From Letharia columbiana (Eukaryota; Ascomycota; Lecanoromycetes; Lecanorales; Parmeliaceae): 64,000 nucleotides of DNA. Position 1 is the stretch's first letter, and each line of letters begins with the position of its first letter. The notes below the pieces were generated by a model that was not told the DNA's origin, made no database searches, and worked only from the letters and a program-made list of their open reading frames with translations. The position numbers and the translations under genes were made by a program. The stretch is from positions 124,001 through 188,000 of the forward strand of contig NW_023501039.1 of NCBI RefSeq assembly GCF_014066305.1, written 5' to 3'. Of the stretch, positions 1-14,312 are shown piece after piece.

Positions 1-3000
1 ATTAGATATTAATTATAAAGAAATATATTAATAAAATATTAGAAAAAGACTATATTAGATTAAGTACTTTTTTTTATATAATATTTATTCTAATTATAAA
101 GAAACTTAATAGAGAATTTAGATTATATATAAATTATAGAGCTTTTAATATACTTATTATTTCTAATTAAAATACTTCTTTATTAATTAAAGAGACTCTT
201 ATTAAATTATACGCGATAAGAATATATAATAAATTCGATATTATAGCCGCTTTTAACGAAATTAGAGTAAAAAAGAATTATAAAAAAAAAATTATATTTT
301 TTATTTAATATAGTCTATTCGAATATATAATAATATCTTTTAAGTTATATAATATCTTTATTACTTTTTAAATATTTATTAATAATATCTTACGCGAATA
401 TTTAAATATATTCTATATTATTTATTTAGATAATATTCTTATCTATAATAATATTAAAAATAAATATATTTAATATATAGAAAAGATATTAAAAAAACTT
501 TAATAAGCTAATCTCTATCTTAATATTAATAAATATAACTTTTATATTATTAGAGTTAAATATCTAAAATTAATTATTATAATAAAAGAAGTAGAAATAA
601 ATATAAAGAAAATTAAGATTATTACTTAATAAAAGAAATTTAGATATATTAAAGATATATAAATATTTCTAAAATTCGCTAATTTCTATTAAAAGTTTAT
701 TATAAGATATTCTAAAATCGTTATATTTCTAATAAATCTTATTTATACTTAATAGAAGAAAGACTTTATCTATTTATAGACTTAAGAATATTCTAAATAA
801 CTCACTTTTAAAATACTTAAGAAAGCTTTTATTATTATCTCTATATTTATTTATTTTAATTTAAATAAAAAAACTTAATTAGAAATAAACGCGTTTAATT
901 TTATAATTATTATTATTTTATTATTATAAAAGATAAAAATAAAATATTTAGATCTATAATATTTCTTTTTAAAAAGATATCTTCTATAGAGTATAATTAT
1001 AATATTTATAATAAGAAACTTATAATTATAATATAAGTCTTTAAAAAATAATATTTTAAGCTAACTAATATCTCTATCGAGGATTCTATTAAAGTTTTTT
1101 TAAATTATAAAAATTTATAATATTTTATATTTTTTAAATAATTTAACTTTTATTAAATAAGATAGATAGAGTTTCTTTTCGAATTTAACTTTTATATTAT
1201 TTATTACTTAAGAAAATAAAGTATTAAATCTAATAGTCTTATTTAATAAGTAAGAGATCTATCTAAAAATAAGAATAATAATTATATTTATTATTAATAT
1301 TATATAATTTTTAAAAATAATAATCTTAATAAAGATATTAAGAATATTATATATCTTATTATTATATTTTTAAATAATATAAAAAAAAATATTATCTCTC
1401 TAATTATAATATTATATAAATTTAATAAATAAAATAATATTAATAATAAGAAGTCTAATAAAGAATTATTATTAAAGATCTTAATAGAGACTTCTTAAGA
1501 GGAGTTTATAGAAGAATTAAGAGAAGTCTCTACTATTAATACTTCTAAGTTATTATATTAAATAAAAAATACTTATAATTATAATAATATCATTTAAAAA
1601 ATTATTTAATTAAAGATATCTAAATAGAGAAAGTTATTATTTAAAATAATTAAGAATAATCTTAAATTAAAATTAGATAATTATTATCTTTATAACGAGT
1701 TATTATATATTAATAATAGATTATATATATTAGACGTTCTCGAATTACAAACTAAAATTATTAGAGATATTTATAACTCTTTATTTAAAGATTATATTAA
1801 TAGATTATTAATCTATAATAAATTAAGTAAATATTACTATTAATTAAGAATAATAAATTTTATTATCTATTATATTAAGAGCTATTATATTTATAAAAGA
1901 TCTAAAACTTATAAAAAGAATAAATAAGATTTATTTAAATTTCTTTTTATTCTCGAATAATACTAATAAGATATTTTTATTAACTTTATTATATTATTAT
2001 CTATTTATCTTAAATATAAGCGTTTCTATTAATATATTATAATAATTATAAATAAACTTAATAAGAAGAAGAAATTTATTTTTTTAAACTCTCTAAAAGT
2101 AAAGATAGTAATTTAAATCTTTATCGAATTTATATAGCGAGAGAAAGAATATTTATTTATTATTATCTTCGATCGAGATATTTAATTTATAATATATTTC
2201 TAAAGAAGACTATATAAAAGAATTAAAATTAAATTTAAACTCTTTATTATATTTTATTTTAAAATTAATAAATAAATAAAGAACGCTAACGCTATTTTAA
2301 AGTAATATTTTAAAATTTATATTAATTATAATTAAGATAATTAAATAAATTTATTATTAATAGTAAGATTCGAAATTAACTTTAATAAAAACGCCTTATT
2401 AAATATATTATTATTTCTTTTTATTAAAGAATATATTTCTTACTTAAAAATAGAACTCTTTATTCTATAGAATTAATTCGCTAATTAAAGAGCGAAGAGA
2501 GATATTAAATTAATTAATAGATTTATTAAAAAGATAAATATTATAAAAAATTATTTAAGAAGTTAATTTAAATAATTATAAGCTTTATAAAAGAAGTAAG
2601 TAAATTATTATTAACTCTTAATATTAGAATTAAAAATTAAAGATATAATTATACTTAATAAAAGAAATATTAAAATTATATATCTTAATAAATTACTAAA
2701 TTATAAAAATTTTAAATTATTTAAAATTATTAAAGCTTTAAATAATTTCGCTTATAAGTTAAAACTCTTAATTTTTATAAATAATATTTACTTTATCTTT
2801 TATTTATAGCTATTATATCTTAATAATAATAATTTATTATTAAAATAAATTAAGTCTTTATTATTATCTATCGATATTAATAAAAAAGATAAAATCTATA
2901 ATATTAAAGAAATAGTTTAATTTAAATTAAATAAATAAAAAAATTATTTCTTAACTAGTAAGAGAGAATATCTAATATATAAAATTAGATATAGAGACTT

Positions 3001-3322
3001 TAAGATTAAAGAAAATTTATTCTAATAATTATTTATAAATATAGTAGAATATTTAAATCTAATAATAGACTTTTATTATTATTACCTCGAGATTATTAAC
3101 TCTTATTTATTATTTAAAAGATCTTTAGAATAATTTTCTTTATTAGCGCTATTAATTTATAATAGCTATATTAATTTATAAAAAGATCTTAATATTATAA
3201 TAAAATACTAAGTTAATATATTTAAGAATATTACTTTATATATATCTAGATATACTTTTTATAAGATCGATATCTACTATATAGTAGTTATCGTCGAAGC
3301 TTTAAATTAAAGAGAGAAATAA
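1..3322 (+). mobile_element. RIP-degraded Ty3/gypsy retrotransposon, 5'-truncated by window edge (copy A)
   Basis: No intact ORF survives, but plus-strand translation through stops shows a gypsy polyprotein in the order reverse transcriptase, RNase H, integrase. The RT active-site region is at about 418-446 (reads IYLDNILIY; the second Asp of the YxDD-type box is now Asn, a G-to-A change as RIP gives). The RNase H start is at about 850-900 (pattern F-x-P-x-K/E...LE-x-N-x-S). The integrase C-terminal region ends near 2,940, followed by an AAAGAGAGA polypurine tract just before the LTR at 3,323. The stretch almost lacks CA and TG dinucleotides. Same family as the elements at 5,341-18,449 but opposite orientation. 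The 5' part lies outside the window. Confidence 0.85.
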
Positions 3323-3510
3323 TATTACGATTTTAATAATCTTATAATTTTATTTACTTATATTATAGCCTAATTAAGCTTAGCGTATTAAGATCTTTTA
3401 ATCTTTCTATCTTACTATAAAGTCTATACTTATAATAATTCTATATAGATAGTATTCTCTTTATACTATAATATAGAGTTTATTAATATAATATAATCTC
3501 TTATATTAGC
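3323..3510 (+). repeat. 3' LTR of copy A (approximate right end)
   Basis: Begins TATTACGATTTTAATAATC, the reverse complement of the end of the minus-strand LTRs at 5,525, 7,952, 14,312 and 18,449. It carries the shared core with TAGTATTCTCTTTATACTA near 3,451. The right edge is rearranged relative to the other copies, so the end is approximate. Confidence 0.75.
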
Positions 3511-4079
3511 TAATAATTATTTATTAACGAATAATTATTTAAAATTTAATTTGATAAGTATATATTTTATAAGGTATAATTATTAATTATTTAAAATAAT
3601 AATATTTATATTTTTATTAAATTTTTTAATTATTTAATAAATTAAATAATTTTTATTTTTTTAATATATTTATATATATGCCAAATCTTAAAAACACTTA
3701 TTTTGAGGATTAAGGAACTTATATAAAAAGTGGCCTAAAACTCTCTAATTATTAAAGCGCAAGGAATTTAAATATCGCTTATCAGAGTTCGCTAGTACGA
3801 AAAGCCGGATACCCTAATCCAAAAAACAAATAGGTACACATTATTTGATTTTAGAATAACTTTTTTGTTTTCTATTAAAACTTTAAAAAAAATTATTTAA
3901 ACTATAGAGTATAATGTAGACTTTTAGATAAAAAAGAATTAAATTCCTAAATTTAGTCTTATAGATATTTACAAGTAAGAAATTCAGATATCGCTCATTA
4001 AAGATCGCTTATCAAAATTTACTCGACAGCCCCGATTAAAAAAAAATGATTATGAATTTAATTCATAGGCCTTTACTCG
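3511..4079. other. AT-rich, moderately mutated repeat-like DNA, unassigned
   Basis: Less extreme than the flanks: CA and TG dinucleotides reappear around 3,680-4,060. No ORF, LTR end or recognisable domain was found. Probably a remnant of another repeat. Confidence 0.4.
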
Positions 4080-4640
4080 TAATTATATAAATTAATAAAT
4101 ATTAATAAAAGATTACTTTTTAAATAGGCGATAAGGTCTTTTTAAATAATAAGAATATTATCTTTAATCGTCTTTCCCGTAAACTAGACTATAAAAGACT
4201 CGATTTATTCGAGATTATAGGTCTTATAAAAATCTTATATTATCTAAAACTTTCGCTAACTATGAGGATTTACGACGTCTTCTATCTTAATCTCTTAAAT
4301 CTTATAATAAATAACTTCTTATTAGAGTAGATAAATTCTTCGTCGAAATATATTACTATTAATAATCGAATCGAATAAATTATTAAAGAAATATTTAACT
4401 TTAAATTAATTTATAGTCGTTTTAAGTATAAAGTTAAATAGAAAGATTTCGATAATAATCTCGTCTAGTATAATGCGAATAGCGATAAATTCGAAAATTA
4501 TTAGAATCTAATAAATAACTTCTATAAGCGATATCCCGAAGAGTCTTATCTATAAAGAAATTAGAGCGAGGAGCCTTTAATAGCGATAGCGTTCTCGAAT
4601 CGAAACTATCTCGAATATCTTATTTTCAATTAAATCGAAA
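4080..4640 (+). mobile_element. Gypsy integrase C-terminus and chromodomain relic
   Basis: Plus-strand translation through stops gives the integrase C-terminal module (G-D-K-V-F-L near 4,125, then S-R-K-L-D-Y-K and F-E-I-I-G). After it come the LKLSLTMRIYDVFYLNLL-type segment near 4,250-4,300 and a chromodomain with an F-x-Y-K-V-K pattern followed by Y-K-R-Y-P near 4,530. This is the conserved 3' end of fungal chromovirus-type gypsy elements. The segment keeps more CpG than its surroundings and probably belongs to a different gypsy family from copies A-C. Confidence 0.7.
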
Positions 4641-5295
4641 CCGTTCGATGTCTTTATAATAGCCTTATTTTTTTCAAAACCGAGAATCGATCTCTTAGAT
4701 TTATATTAATTAGAAATTATCTTATATATAATCTTCTATATAGACCCCTCTTACTAATATAACTCTAAAGATCTTTCGAAGTTATACTAGTATATATATA
4801 AATTACGTTATCGCTATTACGAAATATAATCGATATTAGCTAAATAATATATTATAGAGAAGACTATATTAAAGTTATTTAATATTAGATTAGAGTTTTT
4901 AGCGTCTATAACTTAATTCGATTCGAGAGCTCTTAATTAATTATATCGTATTATTTTATTAATATCTTATTCGCTTAAATACGAATTTAGAAATTATTAT
5001 TATTTACACCTACGTCTATAAATATAATTTTCGCTATATTATATCGATTTTCTCTCGACTAGATCTTTTATATACGCTTATATCTCGACTAGCGACGTCG
5101 CTATAGTATAAATATAAAAAGCTACTATCGTCTCTAATATCTCTAATAAAGAAAGATACGATACTGAGATTCCCGAATACGATTATTTCTTTACTACTTT
5201 TACTATTTTTTAGATGTTAAGCGTATATATATATTTATTTTTCTATCTTTCTACTTATTAATTATAAGATATAATTTAACGAAGAAGGGAAGTAA
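4641..5295. other. AT-rich repeat relic, unassigned
   Basis: Downstream of the chromodomain relic, with many TCGA/CGA remnants. It may be the 3' UTR and LTR of that element, but no LTR partner was found within the window. Confidence 0.35.
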
Positions 5296-5340
5296 TATTA
5301 CGAGCGTACTCTTAATATACCTCTTAGTTCTATAGCTAGC
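5296..5340 (+). repeat. Left part of an older LTR (TGTTACGAGCG family), interrupted
   Basis: RIP-mutated version of the start of the LTR at 20,051 (TGTTACGAGCGTACCC there, TATTACGAGCGTACTC here). It stops at CTAGC (5,336-5,340), where the gypsy element at 5,341 begins, and resumes after the second CTAGC at 18,450. Confidence 0.85.
5336..5340. repeat. Target-site duplication CTAGC, left copy
   Basis: CTAGC here and at 18,450-18,454 flank the 13.1-kb insertion 5,341-18,449. In the uninterrupted LTR copy at 20,051 the same site occurs once (GGCTAGCGGGCC). Confidence 0.85.
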
Positions 5341-5525
5341 TATTAGAAACTTAATAATATATATAATAATTCTATATTATAGTATAAAGAGAATACTATC
5401 TATATAGAATTATTATAAGTATAGACTTTATAGTAAGATAGAAAAGTCGAAAGATCTTAGTACGCTAAATTTAATTAAGCTATAATATAAGTAAATAAGA
5501 TCGTAAGATTATTAAAATTGTAATA
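5341..5525 (-). repeat. LTR of element B/D (3' LTR), 185 bp
   Basis: Starts TATTAGAAACTTAATAAT and ends GTAATA. Same length and layout as 7,768-7,952, 14,127-14,312 and 18,265-18,449. The ancestral ends were probably TGTTA...TAACA before RIP. Confidence 0.85.
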
Positions 5526-7762
5526 TTATTTTCTTCTTTAATTTAAAGCTTTAGCGATGACTACTATATAGTAGATATTAATCTTATAAGAAGTATATCT
5601 AAACGTATATAAAGTAATATTCTTAGATATATTAATTTAATATTTTATTACGATATTAAGATCTTTTTATAAATTAATATAATTATTATAGATTAGTAGC
5701 GCTAATAAAGGAAATTATTTTAAAGATCTTTTAAATAATAAATAAGGGCTAACGATCTTAGAGTAATAATAATAGAAATCTACTATTAAATTCGAATATT
5801 CTATTATATTTATAAATAATTACTAGAATAAGTTTTTCTCGATCTTAGAGTCTTTATATTTAATTTTATATATAAGATATTTCTTCTTATTTATTAAGAA
5901 ATTATTCTTTTATTTATCTAATTTAAATTAAATTATTTCTTTAATATTATAGATTTTTTTTTTTTTATTAATATTAATAGATGGTAGTAGAGACTTAATC
6001 TATTCTAATAGTAAATTATTATTATTAAGATATAATAGCTATAGATAAAAAATAAAGTAAATATTATTTATAAAAATTAAAAATTCTAACTTATAAGCGA
6101 AATTATTTAAAGTTTTAATAATTTTAAATAATTCGAAATTCTTATAATCTAGTAATTTATTAAGGCGTATAATTTTAATATTTCTTCTATTAAATATAAT
6201 TATATTTTAAATTTTAAATTTTAATATTAAAAATTAATAACGATTAGTTTACTTCTTTTATAAAGCTTATAATTATTTAAATTAACTTTTTAAATAATTT
6301 CTTATAATATTTATCTTTTTAATAAATTTATTAGCTAATTTAATATCTCTCTTTACTCTTTAACTAATAAATTAATTTTAAGAAATTAAGAGTTTTATTC
6401 TTAAGTGAAAAATATATTCTTTAATAAAAAGAAATAATAATATTTTTAATAAGGCGTTTTTATTAAAGTTAGCTTCGAACTTTACTATTAATAATAAATT
6501 TATCTAATTATCTTAATTATAATTAATATAAATTCTAAGATATTATTTTAGAGTAGTATTAATATTCTTTATTTATTTATTAATTTTTAAGTAAAACGTA
6601 ATAAAGAGTTTAGATTTAATTCTAATTCTTTTATATAGTCTTTTTTAGAAATATATTATAAATTAAATATCTTAATCGAAGATAATAGTAAATAGATATT
6701 CTTTCTCTCGCTATATAAATTCGATAAAGACTTAAACTATTATCTTTACTTTTAGAGAGTTTAAAAAAATAAATTTCTTCTTTTTATTAAGTCTATTTAT
6801 AATTATTATAATATATTAATAAAAGCGTTTATATCTAAGATAAATAGATAGTAATATAATAAAATTAATAGAAATATCTTATTAATATTATTTAAAAATA
6901 GAAAGAAATTTAAGTAAATCTTACTTATTCTCTTTATAAGTCTTAAATCTTTTATAGATATAATAGCTCTTAATATAGTAAGTAATAGAATTCGTTATTT
7001 TTAGCTAATAATAGTATTTACTTAATCTATTATAGATTAATAATCTATTAATATAGCCTTTAAATAAAGAGTTATAAATATCTCTAATAATTTTAATTCG
7101 TAATTCGAGAATATTCGATATATATAATCTATTATTAACGTATAATAATCTATCGTAAAAATAATAATTACTTAATTTTAGCTTAAGATTATTTTTAATT
7201 ATTTTAAGTAATAGCTTTCTCTATTTAAATATCTTTAATTAAATAATTTTTTAAGCGATATTATTATAATTATAAATATTTTTTATTTAATATAATAACT
7301 TAGAAATATTAATAATAAAGACTTCTCTCGATTCTTCTATAGACTTCTTTTAAGAAGTCTTTATCGAGGCTCTTAATAATAATTCTTTATTAGACTTCTT
7401 ATTATTAATATTATCTTATTTACTAAATTTATATAATATTATAATTAAAGAGATAATACTTTCTCTTATATCGTTTAAAAATATAATAATAAGATATACG
7501 ATATTCTTAATATCTTCGTTAAGATTATTATCTTTAAGAATTATACGATATCGATAATAGATATAATCGTTATTCTTATTTTTAAATAAGTTTTTTACTC
7601 GTTAAGTAAGGCTATTAGATTTAATATTTTATTTCTCTAGATAATAAATAATATAAAAGTTAAAGTTAATTAAGGAGAAACTTCGTCTATCTTATTTAGC
7701 GAAAGTTAAGTTATTTAGAGAATATAAAATATTATAAATTCTTATAATCTAAAATAACTTTA

Positions 7763-7767
7763 ATAAG
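7763..7767. repeat. Target-site duplication ATAAG, left copy
   Basis: Pairs with 14,313-14,317 and flanks element C exactly. Copy C itself shows the unsplit site once, near 10,183. Confidence 0.85.
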
Positions 7768-7952
7768 TATTAGAGACTTAATAATATATATAGTAACTCT
7801 ATATTATAGTATAAAGAGAATACTATTTATATAGAATTATTATAAATATAAGCTTTATAGTAAGATAGAAAGATTAAAAGGTCTTAATACGCTAAGCTTA
7901 ATTAGATTATAACATAAATAAGTAAAGTCGTAAGATTATTAAAATCGTAATA
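7768..7952 (-). repeat. 3' LTR of element C
   Basis: 185 bp, TATTAGAGACTTAATAAT to GTAATA; near-copy of 14,127-14,312. Confidence 0.88.
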
Positions 7953-10900
7953 TTATTCTCTTCTTTAATTTAAAACTTTAGCGATAACTACTATAGTAGA
8001 CACGCCGATCTTATAAAAAGTATATCTAAATATATATAAAGTAATATTCTTAGATATATTAACTTAGTATTTTATTACGATATTAGAATCTTTTTATAAA
8101 TTAATATAGTTATTATAGATTAGTAGCGCTAATAAAGAAAATTATTCTAAAGATCTTTTAAATAATAAATAAGAGTTAATAACCTCGAGGTAATAATAAT
8201 AGAAGTCTACTATTAGATTCGAATATTTTATTATATTTATAAATAATTACTAGAATAAGTTTTTCTCGATCTTAAAGCCTCTATATCTAATTTTATATAT
8301 AAGATATCCTCTCTTACTAGTTAAGAAATTATTCTTTTATTTATTTAGCTTAAATTAAACTATTTCTTTAATATTATAGATTTTTTTTTTTATTAATATC
8401 GATAGATGATAATAAAGACTTAATCTATTCTAATAATAAATTATTATTATTAAGATATAATAGTTATAAATAAAAGATAAAGTAAATATTATTTATAGAA
8501 ATCGGAAGTTCTAACTTATAAGCGAAATTATTTAAAGTTTTAATAATTTTAAATAATTCGAAATTCTTATAATCTAGTAATTTACTAGAGCGTATAATTT
8601 TAATATTTTTTTTATTAAATATAATTATATTTTGAACTTTAAATTTTAATATTAAAAATTAATAACGATTAGCTTATTTCTTTTATAAAGCTTATAATTA
8701 TTTAAGTTAACTTTTTAAATAATTTCTTATATTATTAATCTTCTTAATAAATCTATTAGCTAACTTAATATCTCTCTTCGCTTTTTAATTAGCGAATTAA
8801 TTTTATAGAATAAAGAGTTCTATTTTTAAGCGAGAAATATATTCTTTAATAAAAAGAAATAATAATATCTTCGATAAGGCGTTCTTATCGAAGTTAGCTT
8901 CGAACTCTACTATTAATAATAAATTTATTTAATTATCTTAATTATAATTAATATAAATTTTAAGATATTATTTTAGAGTAATATTAGCGTTCTTTATTTA
9001 TTTATTAATTTTTAAGTAAAATATAATAGAGAGTTTAGATTTAATTCTAATTCTTTTATATAATCTTCTTTAAAAATATATTATAAACTAGATACCTCGA
9101 TTCGAGATAATAATAAATAAATATTCTTTCTCTCGCTATATAAATTCGATAAAGGCTTAAATTACTATTTTCACTTCTAAAGAGTTTAAGAGAATAAATT
9201 TCTTCTTCTTATTAAGTTTATTTATAACTATTATAATATATTAATAAAAGCGTTTATATCTAAGATAAATAGATAATAGTATAATAAAGTTAATAGAAAT
9301 ATCTTATTAATATTATTTGAAAATAAGAAGAAGTTTAAATAAATCTTACTTACTCTCTCTATAAGTTTTAGATTTTTTATAAATATAATAGCTCTTAATA
9401 TAGCGGGTAATAAAATTTATTATTCTTAATTAATAGTAAAGTTTACTTATTCTATTATAGATTAATAATCTATTAATATAATCTTCGAGTAAAGAATTAT
9501 AAATATCTCTAATAATTTTAATTTATAATTTAAGAATATTCGATATATATAATCTATTATTAATATATAATAACTCGTTATAAAGATAATAATTATTTAA
9601 TTTTAGCTTAAGATTATTCTTAATTATTTTAAGTAGTAACTTTCTCTATCTAGATATCTTTAATTAAATAATTCTTTAAACGATATCGTTATAATTATAA
9701 ACGTTTTTTATTTAATATAATAACTTAAAAGTATTAATAGTAGAGACTTCTCTCGATTCTTCTAAAAACTCCTCTTAAGAAGTCTCTATTAAGATTCTTA
9801 ATAGTAATTCTTTATTAGACTTCTTACTATTAATATCATTTTATTTATTAAATTTATATAATATTATAATTAGAGAGATAATATTTTCTCTTATATCGTC
9901 TAATAGTATAATAGTAAGATATATAACGTTCTTAATATCTTCGTTAAGATTATTATCTTTAAAAATTATACGATATTAATAATAGATATAATCGTCGTCC
10001 TTATTTTTAAATAAATCTTCTACTCGTCGAATAAGACTATTAGATTTAATATTTTATTTTCTTAAGCGATAGATAATATGAAAGTTAAATTTAGAAAGAA
10101 ACTTTATCTATCTTATTTAGCGGAAGTTAAGTTATTTAAAAAATATAAAGTATTATAAATTCTTATAGTCTAAAATAACTTTAATAAGATTCTCGATAAG
10201 AGTACTAGCTAGCTTAGAATATTATTTTTCAAAGATCTATACTATAATTATAAATTTCTTATTATAAATATCGTAGTTATACTCTATAGAAGATATCTTC
10301 TTAAAGAGAAATATTATAAATTTAAATATTTTATCTTTATCTTCTTATAATAGAATAATAATAATTATAAAATTAGATATATTTATTTCTAATTAAATCT
10401 TTTTATTTAAATTAAAGTAAGTAAGTATAGAAATAATAGTAAAAGCTTTCTTAAGTATTTCGAAAGTAAGTTATTTAGAGTATTCTTAAGTCTATAAATA
10501 GATAAAGTCTTTCTTTTATTAAGTATAAATAAGATTTATTAGAGATATAGCGATTTTAAAATATCTTATAATAAACTTCTAATAGAAATTAGCGAATTCT
10601 AGAAATACTTATATATCTTTAATATATCTAGATTTCTTTTATTAAGTAATAGTCTTAATTTTCTTTATATCTATTTCTACTTCTTTTATAATAATAATTA
10701 ATTCTAGATATTTAACTTTAATAATATAAAAGTCGTATTTATTAATATTAAGATAGAGATTAACTTATCGAAGTTTCTTTAATATCTTTTCTATATATTA
10801 AATATATTTATTTTTAATATTATTATAGATAAGAATATTATTTAAATAAATAATATAGAATATATCTAGATATTCGCGTAAGATATTATTAATAAATATC

Positions 10901-13900
10901 TAGAAAGTAATAGAGATATTATATAACTCGAAAGATATTATTATATATTCGAATAGATTATATCGAGTAAAAAATATAATTTTTTTCTTATAATTCTTTT
11001 TTATTCTAATTTCGTTAAAAGTAATTATAATATTAAATTTATTATATATCTTCGTCGTATATAATTTAATAAGAGTTTTTTTAATTAATAAGAGAGTATT
11101 TCGATTAGAAATAATAAGTGCGTTTAGAATTCTATAATTTACGTATAATCTAAGTTCTCTATCGAGTTTCTTTATAATTAGAATAGATATTATATAGAGA
11201 GAAGTACTTAATCTAATATAGTTTTTCTCTAATATCTTATTAATATATTTCTTTATAATTAATATCTAATCTTTAAAAAGCCTATAAGCTCTCTTTAATA
11301 GTAGAGTAACTTCTTTTTTAAGATATATTTTATAATTAATAAAGCGATAAATAGAAAGTTTATTAATTTTAATAGAATTTTAAACGTCTAGTTATTCATA
11401 ATATATTATAAAAATTTATTCTTATAACTATTCTATAGTTAAAGATTTCTTTCTTAGTTTATAAAAGAATTTCTTATAATCTTTTATCGTAATAGCGACG
11501 ATGTTAGTAGTAAACTTCGCTTTCTTATTAATAAAATTAAAAAGTTATTTAAAATTTTAGAATTATATAGTAATAACTTAATTCTCTAATTTTTTAATTA
11601 TCTTAATAAAGATATAAGCGAAGATCTTTACTATATTCTTTTTTTTAAATATAATCTTTACTATATAATTTAAATTCTTTTTTAAAAATTTATTATTACT
11701 TTAGATAATAATAGATTTATTATATAATAAATAGTTAAATATATAATAATCTAAATTAAGTATAATAATTCTAAATTTAAAGAATATATAAAAGTTATAT
11801 TATTTTAATTATAATATTTCTAGAATAATATTAAATTATTTTAATAAGATAATTAAGTATTAAAGTTCTTCTATATAATCTTTTAAAATAAGTTTTATTA
11901 AGACTATATATATAATATTAGAAATAAAGATAGATTTATTATTAACTAGTTATAATTTATAGAATTATATTAATACTACTTTAAATAGCTTATTTACTTT
12001 AATAAAAGATATATTTATAAAGCTTAATATTAAAGCTTTAATATTTAAGAAATAATTAATCTTAATCTATTCTATTAATATAATAATTTTTCTATAAAAG
12101 TCTAATTAGCGTTTATTTTATAAAGAGACTTTAATAGCGATAGTATACGCGAATAAAGAGATGAAAGCGAGTATTCTTTCTATTTCTAACTCTTTAATTC
12201 TTATATATAAGACTTTTAAGTTCCTAGCGACGACTTAATTAGAGATATTTAATTTTTCGATTTTTATAATAATTCGATAGAGATATTCTTTTTAATATTA
12301 ACGACTTTTAGAATTATATTAACTTATTCTTTTATTAATAGATCTATATTTTTATATAAGATATTATTATCGCTAGAACGATATTTAATCTTTAAATACT
12401 TAAAATATCTATCTTCTTTTCGAATTCTATTTATTAATAATTTAGAATACTTATATTCTTATATATTGAAATTTTCGATAATAATATTATTATTTCTTTT
12501 AATAGAGAAAGTATTACGTTGATTATTCGAGGGAATAAAGTTCTTATTAATTTTATTAATCTTTTTCTTACTTTTTAAATCTAATATATTATTAATAGCC
12601 CGAAGATCTATATTTAGTACTTATAGAAAAATAATTAATTCTCGAAAAGTATTAAAAGGTTATTTTAAAATTCGATATCTTAGATATATAGAGATTAATT
12701 ATTTTAGATTAGATATTTTATAGATATTAGTAAATTTTAAGAGAGCGATAGCTATAGAGAATTATATATAGAAGTCCTTAAACGATTTCTTCTTATCTAT
12801 TACTTTTATATTAAATTTAGAATTAAATATCTTAATATTTAATTTAATAATTTTATTATATATTTTAAATATATTATTTAATTTATCGATTATTTCTTAG
12901 ACGATTTAATATAGATCTAAGATATCTTCGTTTACTCTTATTTTAATAACGTCGTAAGTAGTAAACTTATAATAATCTTATATATAATTAATTTTCTTAA
13001 GTTTAGTAGAAAAGATTATAGTACTTTATTTAAACTTCGCTTTAAGATATTAATATTAGCTATTCCACTTATCTCGATTATTAATATTATAGAAATCCGA
13101 GACGTCGAGGTATCGTTTATTTAATTCTATATTCTCTACGCGATTCGTAATAGAAATATAGCGTAAGTTTCGATAAAGGCTATTAATAGAAATACTTAAT
13201 TAATAAGATATAACCTCTATATCTTTCTTATCGAAGTTTTTTAAAATAATTAATATAAGAGATTATTACTTCTTTAGCTATTACTCTTTATATCTTAAAT
13301 CTTATTTAAGTTTCTTATTTTCTTTAATAAATTTCGTAGTATTAATGCGATATCTATTATATAAACCTCGAAGTTTATTATTAGTTTCTCGCTTATAGAA
13401 TAATTAATTATTATTATTACTTAGCTAGATAATAATTACTAATATCTCTATCTTAATATAAGCGATATTCTAGTCGAGTTCTTTATTTTATTATTAAAGT
13501 ATCTTAATATTACGACTAGTAATTCGAAAGCTCTCTATTAAAATCTTTAATTTATTATATTAAGTATTAGAAGTATTAATAGCGCTTTTTATAAAATTCT
13601 ATAAGTTAGTAATAGATATAAAGATTATAATAAACTCTTTCTTAGTAATATTCGTAAGTTATACTTCGATATAATCTAAATTAAATTTGATAATATATCT
13701 TCTAATAATAGGACGCTTTCCCTTACGTCGTACGGACAATATAGAGATATTTAAGACCTTCTTATCGAAGTTCTTAAGTTCTTCTAAATAATAACGTATC
13801 TATAACTTATCTATAATAGTTTAACTTTAAATATTATCTAAATTTAAGATTAATAGATTTATAGTTAATATTAAGCTAGTAAAAGTATAAAGAGAATTTA

Positions 13901-14126
13901 TTTCTTTTAATATATTAAAGATATTTATTTTTTTTAAATTCTTATTTAATCTAATTAGATTAGCCTTTATATAAGTAAAAAACTTTCTTTTAAATAATCT
14001 TTTAAGTAGTATGCTCCTTCAGCTATAACTATTAACTTCTTAATAATATACTCTTTTCTTAACTACACCTTTAATATAATTAGTAAATAAATCGCTATCG
14101 CTTTAAAAGAAAGATAGATAATATTA

Positions 14127-14312
14127 TATTAGAGACTTAATAATATATATAATAACTCTATATTATAGTATAAAGAGAATATTATCTATATAAGATTATT
14201 ATAAATATAAACTTTATAATAAGATAGAAAGATTAAAAGATCTTAATATATTTAAGCTTAATTAGACTATAATATAAGTAAGTAAGATCGTAAGATTATT
14301 AAAATCGTAATA
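14127..14312 (-). repeat. 5' LTR of element C
   Basis: 186 bp, same ends as the partner LTR at 7,768; followed directly by the second ATAAG. Confidence 0.88.

Larger units (their letters stand above)
5341..7767 (-). mobile_element. Gypsy element B/D, 3' segment (LTR plus integrase region), RIP-degraded
   Basis: LTR at 5,341-5,525 (TATTAG...GTAATA, 185 bp), then the integrase half of a gypsy polyprotein in reverse orientation. Positions 5,940-6,060 are the reverse complement of 2,806-2,930 in copy A. The sequence stops at 7,767 inside the region joining integrase and RNase H and continues exactly at 14,313. The intact junction is seen in copy C near 10,180, where TTTAATAAG and ATTCTCGATA are contiguous. 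Together with 14,313-18,449 it forms one element of about 6.56 kb. Confidence 0.85.
7768..14312 (-). mobile_element. Complete but RIP-dead Ty3/gypsy element C (6,545 bp)
   Basis: Two LTRs (7,768-7,952 and 14,127-14,312) enclose about 6.2 kb. Reading the minus strand there is a gag/protease-like region (about 14,100-11,500), then RT (about 11,300-10,700) with the YLDxILIY box near 10,825-10,860. RNase H follows from about 10,430, then integrase and C-terminal region (about 9,900-8,400), then the 3' LTR. It is flanked by ATAAG duplications and lies inside element B/D of the same family. Every frame is full of TAA/TAG stops and CA/TG is almost absent. A short patch near 13,700-13,745 keeps higher GC. 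Confidence 0.88.
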
